This document shows, piece after piece, positions 17,901 through 25,150 of a stretch of 32,739 nucleotides of DNA. Within the stretch, counting starts at the first letter, position 1. Every line of letters starts with the position of its first letter. The notes beneath the pieces are model-generated. The model was given only the letters and a program-made list of their open reading frames with translations, ran no database searches and had not been told where the DNA came from. The stretch comes from Trueperaceae bacterium (GTDB lineage Bacteria > Deinococcota > Deinococci > Deinococcales > Trueperaceae), in NCBI GenBank assembly GCA_024636105.1, contig JAGXHO010000041.1, positions 1 to 32,739 of the forward strand, given 5' to 3'. Position numbers and translations under genes: made by a program.

Positions 17901-18692
17901 ATGGATCTTCCAGTACTCACGCCAGGTCAGTTCGAACTGATCTACAACGGCTTCTCGTTGGCCATCGCGGCGATGGGTGCAGGTTTCCTGTACTTCATCT
18001 TGTCGCGCGGCCAGGTCGCGCCCGCCTACCGCACGGCGCTGACGGTCTCGGCGCTCGTCGTGGCGATCGCCTTCTACCACTACCTGCGCATCTTCGAGAG
18101 CTGGGCGGCGGCCTATGTGCTCGAGGGCGGGCTGTACGTGGCGTCCGGCACCCCGTTCAACGATGCCTATCGCTACGTCGACTGGCTGCTCACGGTGCCG
18201 CTGCTTCTGGTCGAAGCGGTCCTCGTGCTGCGCCTCAAGAAGGGCGCGGGCGGCATGATCGCGCGCCTCTCGATCGCCGCGGTCCTGATGATCGTCACCG
18301 GCTACCCGGGCGAGGTCTCCTCGGACACGGCCACGCGCCTCATCTGGGGCACGATCAGCACCCTCCCGTTCGTCTACATCCTGTACGTGCTGTGGGTCGA
18401 GCTCGGCAAGTCGCTCGCCACGCAGCCCGAGAAGGTGCGCGTCTTGGTGCGCAACCTCCGGCTGCTGCTCCTCGCGAGCTGGGGCGTCTATCCGATCGCG
18501 TACCTCGCCCCGGTCTTCGGGTTCGATGGCGCCGGCGCGCTCGTCGCCCTCCAGACCGGCTACACCTTGGCCGACGTGATCGCGAAGCCCTTCTTCGGTG
18601 CGATGATCGTGTGGATCGCGATCGAGAAGTCGCGGGCAGACGGCTGGTCGCCGACCGGCGCCGCGGTGCCGGTGAGCACGTCGAAGGCTTGA
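17901..18692 (+). CDS. Light-driven proton pump, xanthorhodopsin-like microbial rhodopsin
   Basis: 263 residues, seven membrane helices. Helix C reads RYVDWLLTVPLLLVEAVLVL: proton acceptor D94, T98 and donor E105 (a DTE motif, as in proton-pumping proteorhodopsins). The retinal lysine is K229 in TLADVIAKPFFG. H60 in helix B could pair with D94. The B-C loop is long, with RIFESWAAAYVLEGG and TPFNDAYRYVDW, as in xanthorhodopsin/Gloeobacter rhodopsin. L102, at the colour-tuning site, predicts green absorption. F157 in TLPFVYILY occupies the position of proteorhodopsin W159 and xanthorhodopsin G156, so the carotenoid window should be closed. The ATG at 17901 follows GGAGGTGA. No carotenoid or retinal synthesis gene lies nearby. 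A strong terminator follows. Confidence 0.96.
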   Translation: MDLPVLTPGQFELIYNGFSLAIAAMGAGFLYFILSRGQVAPAYRTALTVSALVVAIAFYHYLRIFESWAAAYVLEGGLYVASGTPFNDAYRYVDWLLTVPLLLVEAVLVLRLKKGAGGMIARLSIAAVLMIVTGYPGEVSSDTATRLIWGTISTLPFVYILYVLWVELGKSLATQPEKVRVLVRNLRLLLLASWGVYPIAYLAPVFGFDGAGALVALQTGYTLADVIAKPFFGAMIVWIAIEKSRADGWSPTGAAVPVSTSKA

Positions 18693-18711
18693 TCGGTACG
18701 CGCCCCACCTT

Positions 18712-18749
18712 CGCGCTCGAGTCCCGCCCACCGGCGGGACTCGAGCGCG
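18712..18749 (+). terminator. Intrinsic terminator after the rhodopsin gene
   Basis: A 17-bp perfect stem (18712-18728 with 18733-18749), tetraloop CACC, followed by GTTCTTT. It starts 20 nt after the stop codon, so the rhodopsin gene is a single-gene transcript. Confidence 0.82.
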
Positions 18750-18811
18750 GTTCTTTGGGTCCGCGCTAGGCCACGGGGTCGGTGGCTTCGTGGCGCTCTA
18801 GCTGGCCTGGA

Positions 18812-19372
18812 TCAGCGCCCTGACGATGCCCCACCTGGCGGTCGTGGCGTGGATGGACCGGGGGGCGGGGGCTCGCTCGGCGACCTGAGCACGTTCCGTC
18901 CCCGATCGACCACCTCCCCGACCTTCGGCAGCGCGAACCACAGCGCGACCAACGCCAGCGGCAGGAAGACGGCGTTGCCAAAAGCGCCCGGCGGTGGCGC
19001 GTCGACGACGAGCGGCTTGAGCTGCCCGACGAGCGCCCGTCCGCCCCAGTCCAGCACCTGGAGCAGCCACGCGAAGGGGACGAGGAAGCGGTAACGGGCA
19101 AGCACCACGACGGCGACGGTCGCCAGCAGCGTCTGCGCCCATCCCCACTGGGCGAAGAGTGCGATCAGGTTGGTGCCACCCTCCACCTCGACGTCGAGGC
19201 CGGCGATGCTGCCGGCGCCACCGTCGGGGGCGAAGACGTGCACCAGGCTGCGGACGACGGTCACCGCGGTCAGCGCGACGAGCAGCCAGAGGGAGAAGCG
19301 CGTGCCGCGGTACCCGGTCGCCGGGTCGGGGAGGAGGCCACGCAGGTCGCGGCGCCAGATGGAGCGGTCCAT
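18812..19372 (-). CDS. Small integral membrane protein of unknown function
   Basis: 186 residues; no family recognised. About four hydrophobic segments are visible: around 27-46 (WLLVALTAVTVVRSLVHVF), 68-90 (an IALFAQWGWAQTLLA-type region), 92-108 (FLVPFAWLLQVL), and 132-148 (AVFLPLALVALWFAL). A short basic/Asp-rich N-terminus precedes them, and a Pro/Gly/Ser-rich tail with runs of Pro follows. The ATG at 19372 lacks a ribosome site, but TACCTT lies exactly 5 nt before it, so it is probably leaderless. It diverges from the second regulator cassette, in the place occupied by secreted protein S0 at the first one, but the two are not similar. Confidence 0.68.
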   Translation of the reverse strand: MDRSIWRRDLRGLLPDPATGYRGTRFSLWLLVALTAVTVVRSLVHVFAPDGGAGSIAGLDVEVEGGTNLIALFAQWGWAQTLLATVAVVVLARYRFLVPFAWLLQVLDWGGRALVGQLKPLVVDAPPPGAFGNAVFLPLALVALWFALPKVGEVVDRGRNVLRSPSEPPPPGPSTPRPPGGASSGR

Positions 19373-19377
19373 GCGCG

Positions 19378-19383
19378 AAGGTA
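19378..19383 (-). promoter_or_regulatory. -10 box of a leaderless promoter (membrane protein gene)
   Basis: TACCTT followed by CGCGC and the ATG, the same 5-nt spacing as at the DUF1801 gene. TTGGTC lies 19 nt upstream and may be a -35. Confidence 0.42.
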
Positions 19384-19439
19384 CCGCGCCCGTCGTGCGA
19401 GTGACCAACCCGGTGGTGGCGGCCGCCGCTCCGCCGCCA

Positions 19440-19445
19440 TACTCT
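19440..19445 (+). promoter_or_regulatory. Candidate -10 box of regulator-kinase cassette 2
   Basis: TACTCT 45 nt before the regulator start codon, in the short divergent gap. No phased GTCAG repeat precedes it, so the second cassette does not appear to be autoregulated through that site. Confidence 0.3.
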
Positions 19446-19490
19446 GGAGCGACCGGGTGCCCGTCGGGCCCGGTCGAACGGGCGGACGCG

Positions 19491-20156
19491 ATGCAACGGG
19501 CGAAGGTGTTGATCGTCGAGGACGACGTCGCGTTGGCGGAGGCGCTGGCGCGCGCGATCGGCCGCGAGTACGACGCCGTGGTCGCGCACACCGGGGGCGA
19601 GGCGCTCGCGATGGCCCGGGACGACGTCGACCTGATCTTGCTCGACCTCAACCTGCCCGACATGGACGGCATCGACGTGGCCCAGCAGCTTGCGTCGCAC
19701 GCGGCCGACATCGTCATGCTGACCGCCCGCAGCGACGTGGCGAGCCGTGTTCGTGGGCTGTACGCCGGTGCAGACGACTACGTGAGCAAGCCGTTCGCCA
19801 TGGACGAGCTGCTCGCCCGGATCTTCGTTCGCCTCCGGGGTCGCTCGAGCGCTGCCGACGTCCGGCACGGTTCGCTCGTGCTCGACGCCGAAGGGCGCAC
19901 CTGCACCGTCGCCGGCGACGCGGTACCGCTGACGGCGCAGGAGTTCGCCCTCCTGCATGCGCTCCTCGAACGTCAGGGGCGCGTGTTCGCCAAGGGGGAG
20001 CTCGAGCGCCGCCTGTTCGGGGACGCGCACCCCGCCTCGAACGCGCTCGAGGTGGTGGTGTCGCGGTTGCGCAAGAAGCTCGCCGAAGCGGGGGCCGAAG
20101 GGGTGATCGACACCGTGCGCGGGCTCGGCTACGTGGTCCGCGAAGCACCTCGATGA
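19491..20156 (+). CDS. OmpR-family response regulator, cassette 2
   Basis: 221 residues, paralogue of the regulator at 6439. Receiver: acidic residues in VEDDV, D52 in LLDLNLPDMDG, Thr in MLTARSD, Lys in YVSKPFAMDEL. The run from LTARSDVASRVRGLYAG is nearly the same in both. Winged helix in the C-terminal third with recognition helix SNALEVVVSRLRKKL, which differs from the other regulator only by conservative changes (I/L, L/V, V/L). The ATG at 19491 is where homology begins; the ribosome site is weak (GGGCGGA). The stop overlaps the kinase start as ATGA. Binding to the same operators as its paralogue is likely. Confidence 0.95.
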   Translation: MQRAKVLIVEDDVALAEALARAIGREYDAVVAHTGGEALAMARDDVDLILLDLNLPDMDGIDVAQQLASHAADIVMLTARSDVASRVRGLYAGADDYVSKPFAMDELLARIFVRLRGRSSAADVRHGSLVLDAEGRTCTVAGDAVPLTAQEFALLHALLERQGRVFAKGELERRLFGDAHPASNALEVVVSRLRKKLAEAGAEGVIDTVRGLGYVVREAPR

Positions 20157-21442
20157 GCCTCAAGACGGGGATCGGCGCGGGCGTCGCGCTGCTGTCGGCG
20201 GCGGTGGTCGTGGCGTTCGGGGTCCTCGCGTACGCAGGCTTCGTTCGGCAACAGGACGTGGCGATGCGACGCCTTCTGGCCGACGACCTCGAGCGAGTGG
20301 CTGCGCTCTTCGAGAGCCCGGTGCTCGGCGCGTCGTTCGGAGCTGGCTCCGATCCGGGCTTCGTCGTGCAGCTGGTCGCCGCCGACGGGCGGTTGGTGCT
20401 CGCGTGGGGATCCGACGAGCCGCTGCCGCTCGCGTCGCCGGCCGAGTCCTTGCTCGTCGCCGGGCGGCCCTTTCTCGTCGGGAGCGCCCCATGGCGCGAC
20501 GCCGGCACGACCATCCGCATCGCCCACGACCTCGGCGAGGCGCTGGCCACCCGCCGCGAGCTCGGTCGCAGCCTGGCTGTGGGTGGCGCCCTGACCTTCC
20601 TGCTCGCGAGCCTGGTCGCGATCGTCGCGGTGCGCCTGGCGCTGGCGCCGCTGGACCGCGTCGCCGCCGCCGCGCGGAACGTCGACCCGGCGACGCCGGA
20701 CGCGATTCGCTACGACGGCGGACTCACCGAGGTCCGCTCGCTCACCGGCGCCCTCAACCACGCGCTGGCGGCCATCCGCGAGCGCACGCGGACCGAGCGC
20801 GCGTTTCTGCTCGAGGTCGCGCACGAGCTCGCGGGCCCGCTGACCCTGGTCCACTACCACCTGACCGAGGTCGGGCGGCGGTACCCGGACGACCCGCAGC
20901 TCCGGGCGGCGACCGGCGCGGCGCACGAGCTGCTGCGGACGTCGCAAGACCTGTTGGTGCTGGCGCGCGGCGAGTTCGAACGCCCGCTCGAGCCGCATGT
21001 CGTCGATCTGCGCGACCTGCTCGCGCAGGCGGCCGACGAGTTCCCCGGGCTGGAGATGGTCGCCCCGCGGACGGGCGAGGTGATCGGCGATCGCGACCGC
21101 CTGATGCAGGCGCTGCGCAACCTGGTTCGCAACGCCGTCCAGGCGGCAGGCCGCCCCGAGGGTGTTCGGCTCGAGCTCGTCGAGGAGGACGACGTGCAGA
21201 TCGTGCGCGTGTTGGACGACGGTCCTGGCTTCGACCTCAACGACCACGCGACCTCGTTCGGTCGGGGCGTCCACCGCGGATCGGGTTCCGGCGTCGGGTT
21301 GGTGGTCGCCCGGCAGTGGATCGAGCAGCATGGCGGTTCGATCGCCGCCTCCACGGCCGCCGGCGGCGGCGCGGTGGTCGAGGTCAGGCTCCCGAGCCTC
21401 GCGGCGCGGCTCGAAGCGCCCGGTGGGGACCCGGCGGCGTGA
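20153..21442 (+). CDS. Sensor histidine kinase, cassette 2
   Basis: 429 residues, exactly the length of the kinase at 7104, and aligned to it without gaps over the whole sensor and H-box half. Membrane segment 1 (about 8-29), outer domain (30-138) with the shared RQQDVAMRRLL and TTIRIAHDLGEALATR blocks, membrane segment 2 (about 141-161), HAMP-like linker, H-box EVAHELAGPLTLVHYHL with H224, N-box LRNLVRNAVQAAGRPEG, G1 LDDGPGFDL, G2 GSGSGVGLVVARQW. Like its paralogue it has Gly at His+4, where the phosphatase Thr/Asn is expected. ATGA overlap with the regulator. Differences concentrate in the outer domain around residues 63-100, so the two may sense related but distinct signals. Confidence 0.94.
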   Translation: MSLKTGIGAGVALLSAAVVVAFGVLAYAGFVRQQDVAMRRLLADDLERVAALFESPVLGASFGAGSDPGFVVQLVAADGRLVLAWGSDEPLPLASPAESLLVAGRPFLVGSAPWRDAGTTIRIAHDLGEALATRRELGRSLAVGGALTFLLASLVAIVAVRLALAPLDRVAAAARNVDPATPDAIRYDGGLTEVRSLTGALNHALAAIRERTRTERAFLLEVAHELAGPLTLVHYHLTEVGRRYPDDPQLRAATGAAHELLRTSQDLLVLARGEFERPLEPHVVDLRDLLAQAADEFPGLEMVAPRTGEVIGDRDRLMQALRNLVRNAVQAAGRPEGVRLELVEEDDVQIVRVLDDGPGFDLNDHATSFGRGVHRGSGSGVGLVVARQWIEQHGGSIAASTAAGGGAVVEVRLPSLAARLEAPGGDPAA

Positions 21443-21478
21443 TCGAGCGGCGGTGGCGGCGCACGTCGGCGGCGCGGG

Positions 21479-21510
21479 TTCAGAGCCGCGTCAGCGCGTT
21501 TCCCTATGCT
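21479..21510 (+). promoter_or_regulatory. Site C: phased TCAG operator plus -10 box for S2
   Basis: TTCAGAG, 4 nt, GTCAGCG (11-bp period; second GTCAG at 21490-21494), then exactly 10 nt to TATGCT (21505-21510). The first repeat is degenerate at its first base. The -10 box ends 52 nt before the S2 start codon, one nt different from site B. It lies in the 119-bp gap behind the kinase gene. Confidence 0.62.
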
Positions 21511-21561
21511 CAGGCATTCGAGGGTCGGACGGTCGGGTCCGGCTCCGGGAAGGGAGGCGCG

Positions 21562-22095
21562 ATGCACCGCCTACGCACCGTCTTCGCAACCGTGATCGTC
21601 GTGCTCGCGGCGTCGCTCGCGCACGCCTTCGAGTTCCCTTCGGACGCCGAGTTCATCGTCACCGACGCGCAGGGCGTCATCGTCGCCATCGGTCGGACCG
21701 TGGCCGGCACGGCGGCGTCCGTGGAGGTCTGGAGCGGCTTCGAGGGACCGGCCCGTCTCACGGTGTTCCTCGGCGACGGCCGCACCCGCGCGGTCGACGT
21801 GGCGATCGGGGACGGCGCCGTCACGATCGAGGGGATCGACCTCCGCGTGCTGCTGGCCGAGGACTTCGCGACCGTCGCGGTGCGCTTCGTGTCCGAGCCG
21901 GGCGCGGACCCTCCAGGGCTCGAGGGGGACGGAGCGGACGAGTCCGGCGTCGACGACCGCGAGGCCGCCGGTCCCGACCTCGAACCGCCGGGTCAGGAGC
22001 GTCGGCCGGAGAAGCCGCCAGGGCAGGAGCGTCGGCCGGAGGAGCCGCCTGGGAAGGTGGACGGGGTCGGGCCGAGCACCGACCGCCGCCCATGA
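21562..22095 (+). CDS. Secreted protein with charged repeat tail (S2, cassette 2)
   Basis: 177 residues, paralogue of the protein at 8510. Signal peptide (cleavage after LAHA near residue 22), then a ~90-residue domain opening FEFPSDAEFIVTDAQGVIVA and containing a GRTVAG turn and VTIEGIDLRVLLAEDF, which align almost gap-free to S1. The tail is acidic and then Pro/Gln/Glu/Arg-rich, with a ten-residue repeat, and ends DRRP, much as S1 ends GRRP. The ATG at 21562 has AGGGAGG 5 nt upstream. It is the third member of the cassette but has its own operator. Function unknown; the conserved position suggests it works with, or reports to, the adjacent kinase. Confidence 0.75.
   Translation: MHRLRTVFATVIVVLAASLAHAFEFPSDAEFIVTDAQGVIVAIGRTVAGTAASVEVWSGFEGPARLTVFLGDGRTRAVDVAIGDGAVTIEGIDLRVLLAEDFATVAVRFVSEPGADPPGLEGDGADESGVDDREAAGPDLEPPGQERRPEKPPGQERRPEEPPGKVDGVGPSTDRRP
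21991..22050 (+). repeat. 30-bp tandem repeat, two units, inside S2
   Basis: Units 21991-22020 and 22021-22050 share CAGGAGCGTCGGCCGGAG and differ at a few bases. They encode the PPGQERRPEK / PPGQERRPEE decapeptide repeat of the tail. Confidence 0.75.
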
Positions 22096-22123
22096 GGTAG
22101 GCGCCGACCGCGCCGGTCCACCG

Positions 22124-22789
22124 TCAGGTCACGAAGCTCGCGAGGTCGTCGAGCGGTCGCTTCTCGATCGTCGGCACGGTCGCGGCCGGCGCCGGAACGC
22201 CGGCGACGACGAGCACGAAGGCCTGCTCGTGCGCCGGGCGCCCCAACACGTCGCGCAGGAAGCCTATGGGGCTCGGTGTGTGCGTGAGCGTCGCGAGTCC
22301 GGCGTGGTGGAGCGCCGCGAGCAGGAAGCCGGTGGCGAGGCCGACCGACTCCTTGACGTAGTAGTGCTTCTCGGTGGTGCCGTCCGGGAGCACGCCGTGC
22401 GGCCGGGCGAAGACGGCGATCAACCAGGGCGCGGTCTCGAGGAACGGCTTGTGGGCGTCGGTGCCGAACGGCGCGAGCGCCTCGAGCCACTCTTGGCTGG
22501 CGCGACCGCCGTAGAACGCGCGCTCCTCGGCCTCCGCGGCCTCGCGGATGCGGCGCTTGACGTCCGGGTCGGACACCGCGACGAAGCTCCACGGCTGCTT
22601 GTTCGCACCGCTCGGCGCGCGACCGGCGGTGCGGATCGCGCTCTCGATCACCGCGCGGGGGACGGGCGCGTCGGCGAAGTGGCGCACGGTGCGGCGGGTG
22701 CGCATCGTCGCCTCGAAGGCCTCGGCGCGGCGCAGGCGCTCGACGTCGTCGAGGATCGGGTAGCCGGTCAGCGGTTCTTGGGGCGCCAT
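22124..22789 (-). CDS. Nitroreductase-fold flavoprotein, iodotyrosine deiodinase (IYD)-like
   Basis: 221 residues. The FMN-binding start is TMRTRRTVRHFADAPVP and the APSGANKQPWSFVAVSDP stretch follows, both typical of iodotyrosine deiodinase rather than generic nitroreductases. The three residues that grip the halotyrosine zwitterion in human IYD (E157, Y161, K182) have exact counterparts with the same spacing: E89, Y93 (four later) and K114 (21 after Tyr). KHYYVKESVGLATGFLLAAL, LTHTPSP and ATVPTIEKRPLDD also match IYD. The likely activity is reductive dehalogenation of iodo-, bromo- or chlorotyrosine. The ATG at 22789 has no strong ribosome site. It is downstream of the DHDPS-family gene on the same strand. 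Confidence 0.85.
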   Translation of the reverse strand: MAPQEPLTGYPILDDVERLRRAEAFEATMRTRRTVRHFADAPVPRAVIESAIRTAGRAPSGANKQPWSFVAVSDPDVKRRIREAAEAEERAFYGGRASQEWLEALAPFGTDAHKPFLETAPWLIAVFARPHGVLPDGTTEKHYYVKESVGLATGFLLAALHHAGLATLTHTPSPIGFLRDVLGRPAHEQAFVLVVAGVPAPAATVPTIEKRPLDDLASFVT

Positions 22790-22810
22790 GCGCCATTGCA
22801 GCACGCGGCG

Positions 22811-22837
22811 ACGCCCCGGCCGGGGGGACCGGGGCGT
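22811..22837 (-). terminator. Hairpin between the DHDPS-family and IYD-like genes
   Basis: A 9-bp perfect GC-rich stem (22811-22819 with 22829-22837), 9-nt loop, no T-run on the minus strand. It could be an attenuator or mRNA processing hairpin; a complete terminator is uncertain. Confidence 0.4.
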
Positions 22838-22848
22838 GAAGAGCGGGG

Positions 22849-23811
22849 CTACGCTTCGCGAGCGTCCGCGCCGTACGCCTTGCCCGGCCAATCCTGCCAC
22901 CAGCTCTGGAACCGCCGCAGCTGCGCTTCGGCGTAGCGCCGCTGGCTGACGGAGAGTACGTCGCCGGGGTGCACGGGGTGGGCGTAGGCGTCGTCGCCCA
23001 GGAGCGTCGCGAGGAGCTTGTAGTAGAGCACCAGGTCGGGCCCCTCGTCGAAGGTGGCGAGCACGTGCAGCGCGTCGTCGAGCTCGCCGGCGAGGCGGGT
23101 CGCCTCGGCGTCGCCGGTGGCGGCCAGGCGGCAGAGCTCGACCAGGTGGAGGACCTCGGTCGGGAGGCAGTTGCCCACCCCGGTGATCGCGCCGGCGGCC
23201 CCACAACGCAGGAAGCCGTGGACGACCTGGGTGTCGACGCCGACCAGCAAGAGCAGATCGTCGTCGGCGTGGGTGATGTGCTCCGCAGCGCGGGTGAGCG
23301 CAGCGGCGCCGCCGAACTCCTTGAAGCCCACCAAGTTCGCGTGGTCGCGCCGCAGGTCGAAGAACAGCTCGGGGCCGGTCTCGTAGCCGTAGTACGGGCT
23401 GTTGTAGACGACGGAGGGCAAGTCGGGGGCAGCGCCCAGGACGCGATCGAGGTGGTCGCGCTGGGCGCTCGTCGAGGTGCCGCGCGAGAGCACGCGCGGG
23501 ATGACCATGAGCCCGTGGGCGCCGACGGCGTGGGCGTGGGCGGCGTGGGCCGTGGCGGCCGCCGGGTTCTGCGCCCCCGTACCGACGACGACGGGCACGC
23601 CGGCCTCGACCAGACGCCGGACGCCCTCCTGGCGCTGGTCGTCGCTCAGGAGCGGCCACTCGCCCATCGAGCCGCAGTAGACGACCCCGCGCATGCCGGC
23701 GGCGACGAGCCGCTGCGACGTGCGCACGAGGGCGTCGAAGTCGGGGGTGCCGGCTGCGTCGCACGGCGTCATGACGGCCGCGAGGCAGCCACGGAAGATC
23801 GAGGTGTTCAT
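22849..23811 (-). CDS. DHDPS/NAL-family aldolase, probably 1-pyrroline-4-hydroxy-2-carboxylate deaminase-like
   Basis: 320 residues of the class I lyase (DapA/NanA) TIM-barrel family. Schiff-base lysine K164 in LVGFKEFGG, catalytic tyrosine Y136 in VVYNSPYYGYET, and the family's GVVYCGSMGEWPLLSDDQR where DapA has its GTTGE loop. The CGSMGEWPLL and LMVIPRVLSRGT stretches are those I recall from hydroxyproline-catabolism deaminases, which convert 1-pyrroline-4-hydroxy-2-carboxylate to 2-oxoglutarate semialdehyde; this is from memory, not a search. No proline racemase/epimerase or semialdehyde dehydrogenase is in the window. The ATG at 23811 follows AGGAG at a slightly long spacing. A good promoter lies about 100 nt upstream. 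Confidence 0.8.
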   Translation of the reverse strand: MNTSIFRGCLAAVMTPCDAAGTPDFDALVRTSQRLVAAGMRGVVYCGSMGEWPLLSDDQRQEGVRRLVEAGVPVVVGTGAQNPAAATAHAAHAHAVGAHGLMVIPRVLSRGTSTSAQRDHLDRVLGAAPDLPSVVYNSPYYGYETGPELFFDLRRDHANLVGFKEFGGAAALTRAAEHITHADDDLLLLVGVDTQVVHGFLRCGAAGAITGVGNCLPTEVLHLVELCRLAATGDAEATRLAGELDDALHVLATFDEGPDLVLYYKLLATLLGDDAYAHPVHPGDVLSVSQRRYAEAQLRRFQSWWQDWPGKAYGADAREA

Positions 23812-23911
23812 GCGATCACGCTCCTGATGCGCTGGGGTCCGCGGCTCGTCGCCGCCGCGGTCGGCCCCGCTGAACCGGTCGCTCGGACCATCGAGTCGCC
23901 GTTCGGGTTGA

Positions 23912-23941
23912 ACGATAGGTTCCGGCGCGGCCTTCGCGCAA
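23912..23941 (-). promoter_or_regulatory. Promoter of the DHDPS-family gene
   Basis: On the minus strand TTGCGC (23941-23936), 18-bp spacer, TATCGT (23917-23912). The -10 box is about 100 nt before the start codon. One of the few places in the window with both boxes at acceptable spacing. Confidence 0.4.
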
Positions 23942-23966
23942 GCCGCCGCCGCGCTCCGGCCGTCGC

Positions 23967-25013
23967 TCAGGGGTCCGCGATCGCCGTCCGGTCGCGGACG
24001 TGCCCATCGACGAGCTGCGCGCCGTCGCGGTGCATCGCGTCGTCGCCGGCCCTCACGCGTACGCCGAAGACGTCGGGACGTCCGTAGTGGCCGGCGACGT
24101 CGAGCTGGAACCGCGATCCGCGGAGGACCCCGAGGTCGAGGTCGGCGTAGAGGATCTCTTCGCGCTCGGTGACCGGTTCGACCAAGAATCGCCCGTCCGG
24201 GTCGACGATCGCGCTGCCGCCCGGGTTGATCCACTGGGCGTCCGGGGGGAGGTGTTCGTGCTTGAACGCAAAGCGATCGGGGACGTCGTCGCGGTGGACC
24301 GGCGAGCAGCAGCCGATCACGAACGCGCGGCCTTCCTTGGCGATGTGGCGCAGCGTCGACGTCCAGGGTTCGCCACGGTCCCAGGTGGGGGCGACGTAGA
24401 TCTGGACGCCGCGGGCGTAGAGGGCCCAACGCGCCAGCGGCATGTAGTTCTCCCAACAGATCAGGCCGCCCAGGCGGCCGATGTCGAGGTCGTACACAGC
24501 GAGCGTCCGACCGTCGCCGCGACCGTGGACCAAGCGCTCGGCAACCGTCGGGACGAGCTTGCGGTGGCACCCGAGCAAGCGCCCGTCCGGGCCGATGAAC
24601 AGCAGCGAGTTGTAGAGCGTCGTGCCACTCGCTTCGACGTTGCGCTCGTTGATGCCTATGGCGACCGCCACGCCGGCGGCGCGCGCTGCCTCGGCCAAGC
24701 GGTCGACGGTCGGGCCCGGCACCGTGACCGCCTGGCGAAGCAACTCGTCGTACAGCACGCGGGCGTCCTTCGTCCGGTAAGGCGGGATGTACCACGCCCA
24801 CAGCGGGTACGTGGGGACGAAACCCTCCGGGAACACGGCGAGCCGCGCTCCCTGTTCGCCCGCCTCCGCGATCAACGCGCACGCCTTGTCGACGGTCGCC
24901 TCACGGTCGAGGAACACCGGCGTCGACTGGACAGCCGCGATCCGCACGACGTCGTCCGTGGCCGAACTCGGCGACGCGGTGTTCACGGCCTCGTTCGCAT
25001 CGATCTGAGGCAT
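23967..25013 (-). CDS. Nitrilase (carbon-nitrogen hydrolase family)
   Basis: 348 residues, typical for true nitrilases that hydrolyse nitriles to acid and ammonia. The catalytic triad is visible: E63 in VFPEGFVPTYP, K152 in HRKLVPTVAER and C186 in LICWENYMPLARWALYA; the second glutamate E159 is in the same VAER stretch. The CWENYMP context is that of branch 1 nitrilases and distinguishes it from amidases. The first ~20 residues are a variable Ser/Ala-rich extension with no signal-peptide character. ATG 25013 has only a weak ribosome site. The gene is followed 155 nt later by the DHDPS-family gene on the same strand, with its own promoter. Natural substrate unknown. Confidence 0.9.
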   Translation of the reverse strand: MPQIDANEAVNTASPSSATDDVVRIAAVQSTPVFLDREATVDKACALIAEAGEQGARLAVFPEGFVPTYPLWAWYIPPYRTKDARVLYDELLRQAVTVPGPTVDRLAEAARAAGVAVAIGINERNVEASGTTLYNSLLFIGPDGRLLGCHRKLVPTVAERLVHGRGDGRTLAVYDLDIGRLGGLICWENYMPLARWALYARGVQIYVAPTWDRGEPWTSTLRHIAKEGRAFVIGCCSPVHRDDVPDRFAFKHEHLPPDAQWINPGGSAIVDPDGRFLVEPVTEREEILYADLDLGVLRGSRFQLDVAGHYGRPDVFGVRVRAGDDAMHRDGAQLVDGHVRDRTAIADP

Positions 25014-25150
25014 GGAGGTCCGGTCCTGTGCGCCCTCGGCGTGCCGTGGTGCGGCGGAGCAGGGCAGCGCGGCGCCACGGACGCTGCTCTCGATGGCGGT
25101 TGTGACGAGGACCGTAGCACGGTTCGCGAGCGAAGCTCGGTCCTGGTCAG

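Noticed and set aside
17901..18692. Carotenoid-antenna rhodopsin
   Set aside because: The window position is Phe, not Gly, and no carotenoid genes are near.
18812..19372. Membrane protein as the counterpart of S0 at the second cassette
   Set aside because: It has membrane segments instead of a signal peptide and beta domain, and its promoter lacks the phased GTCAG repeat.
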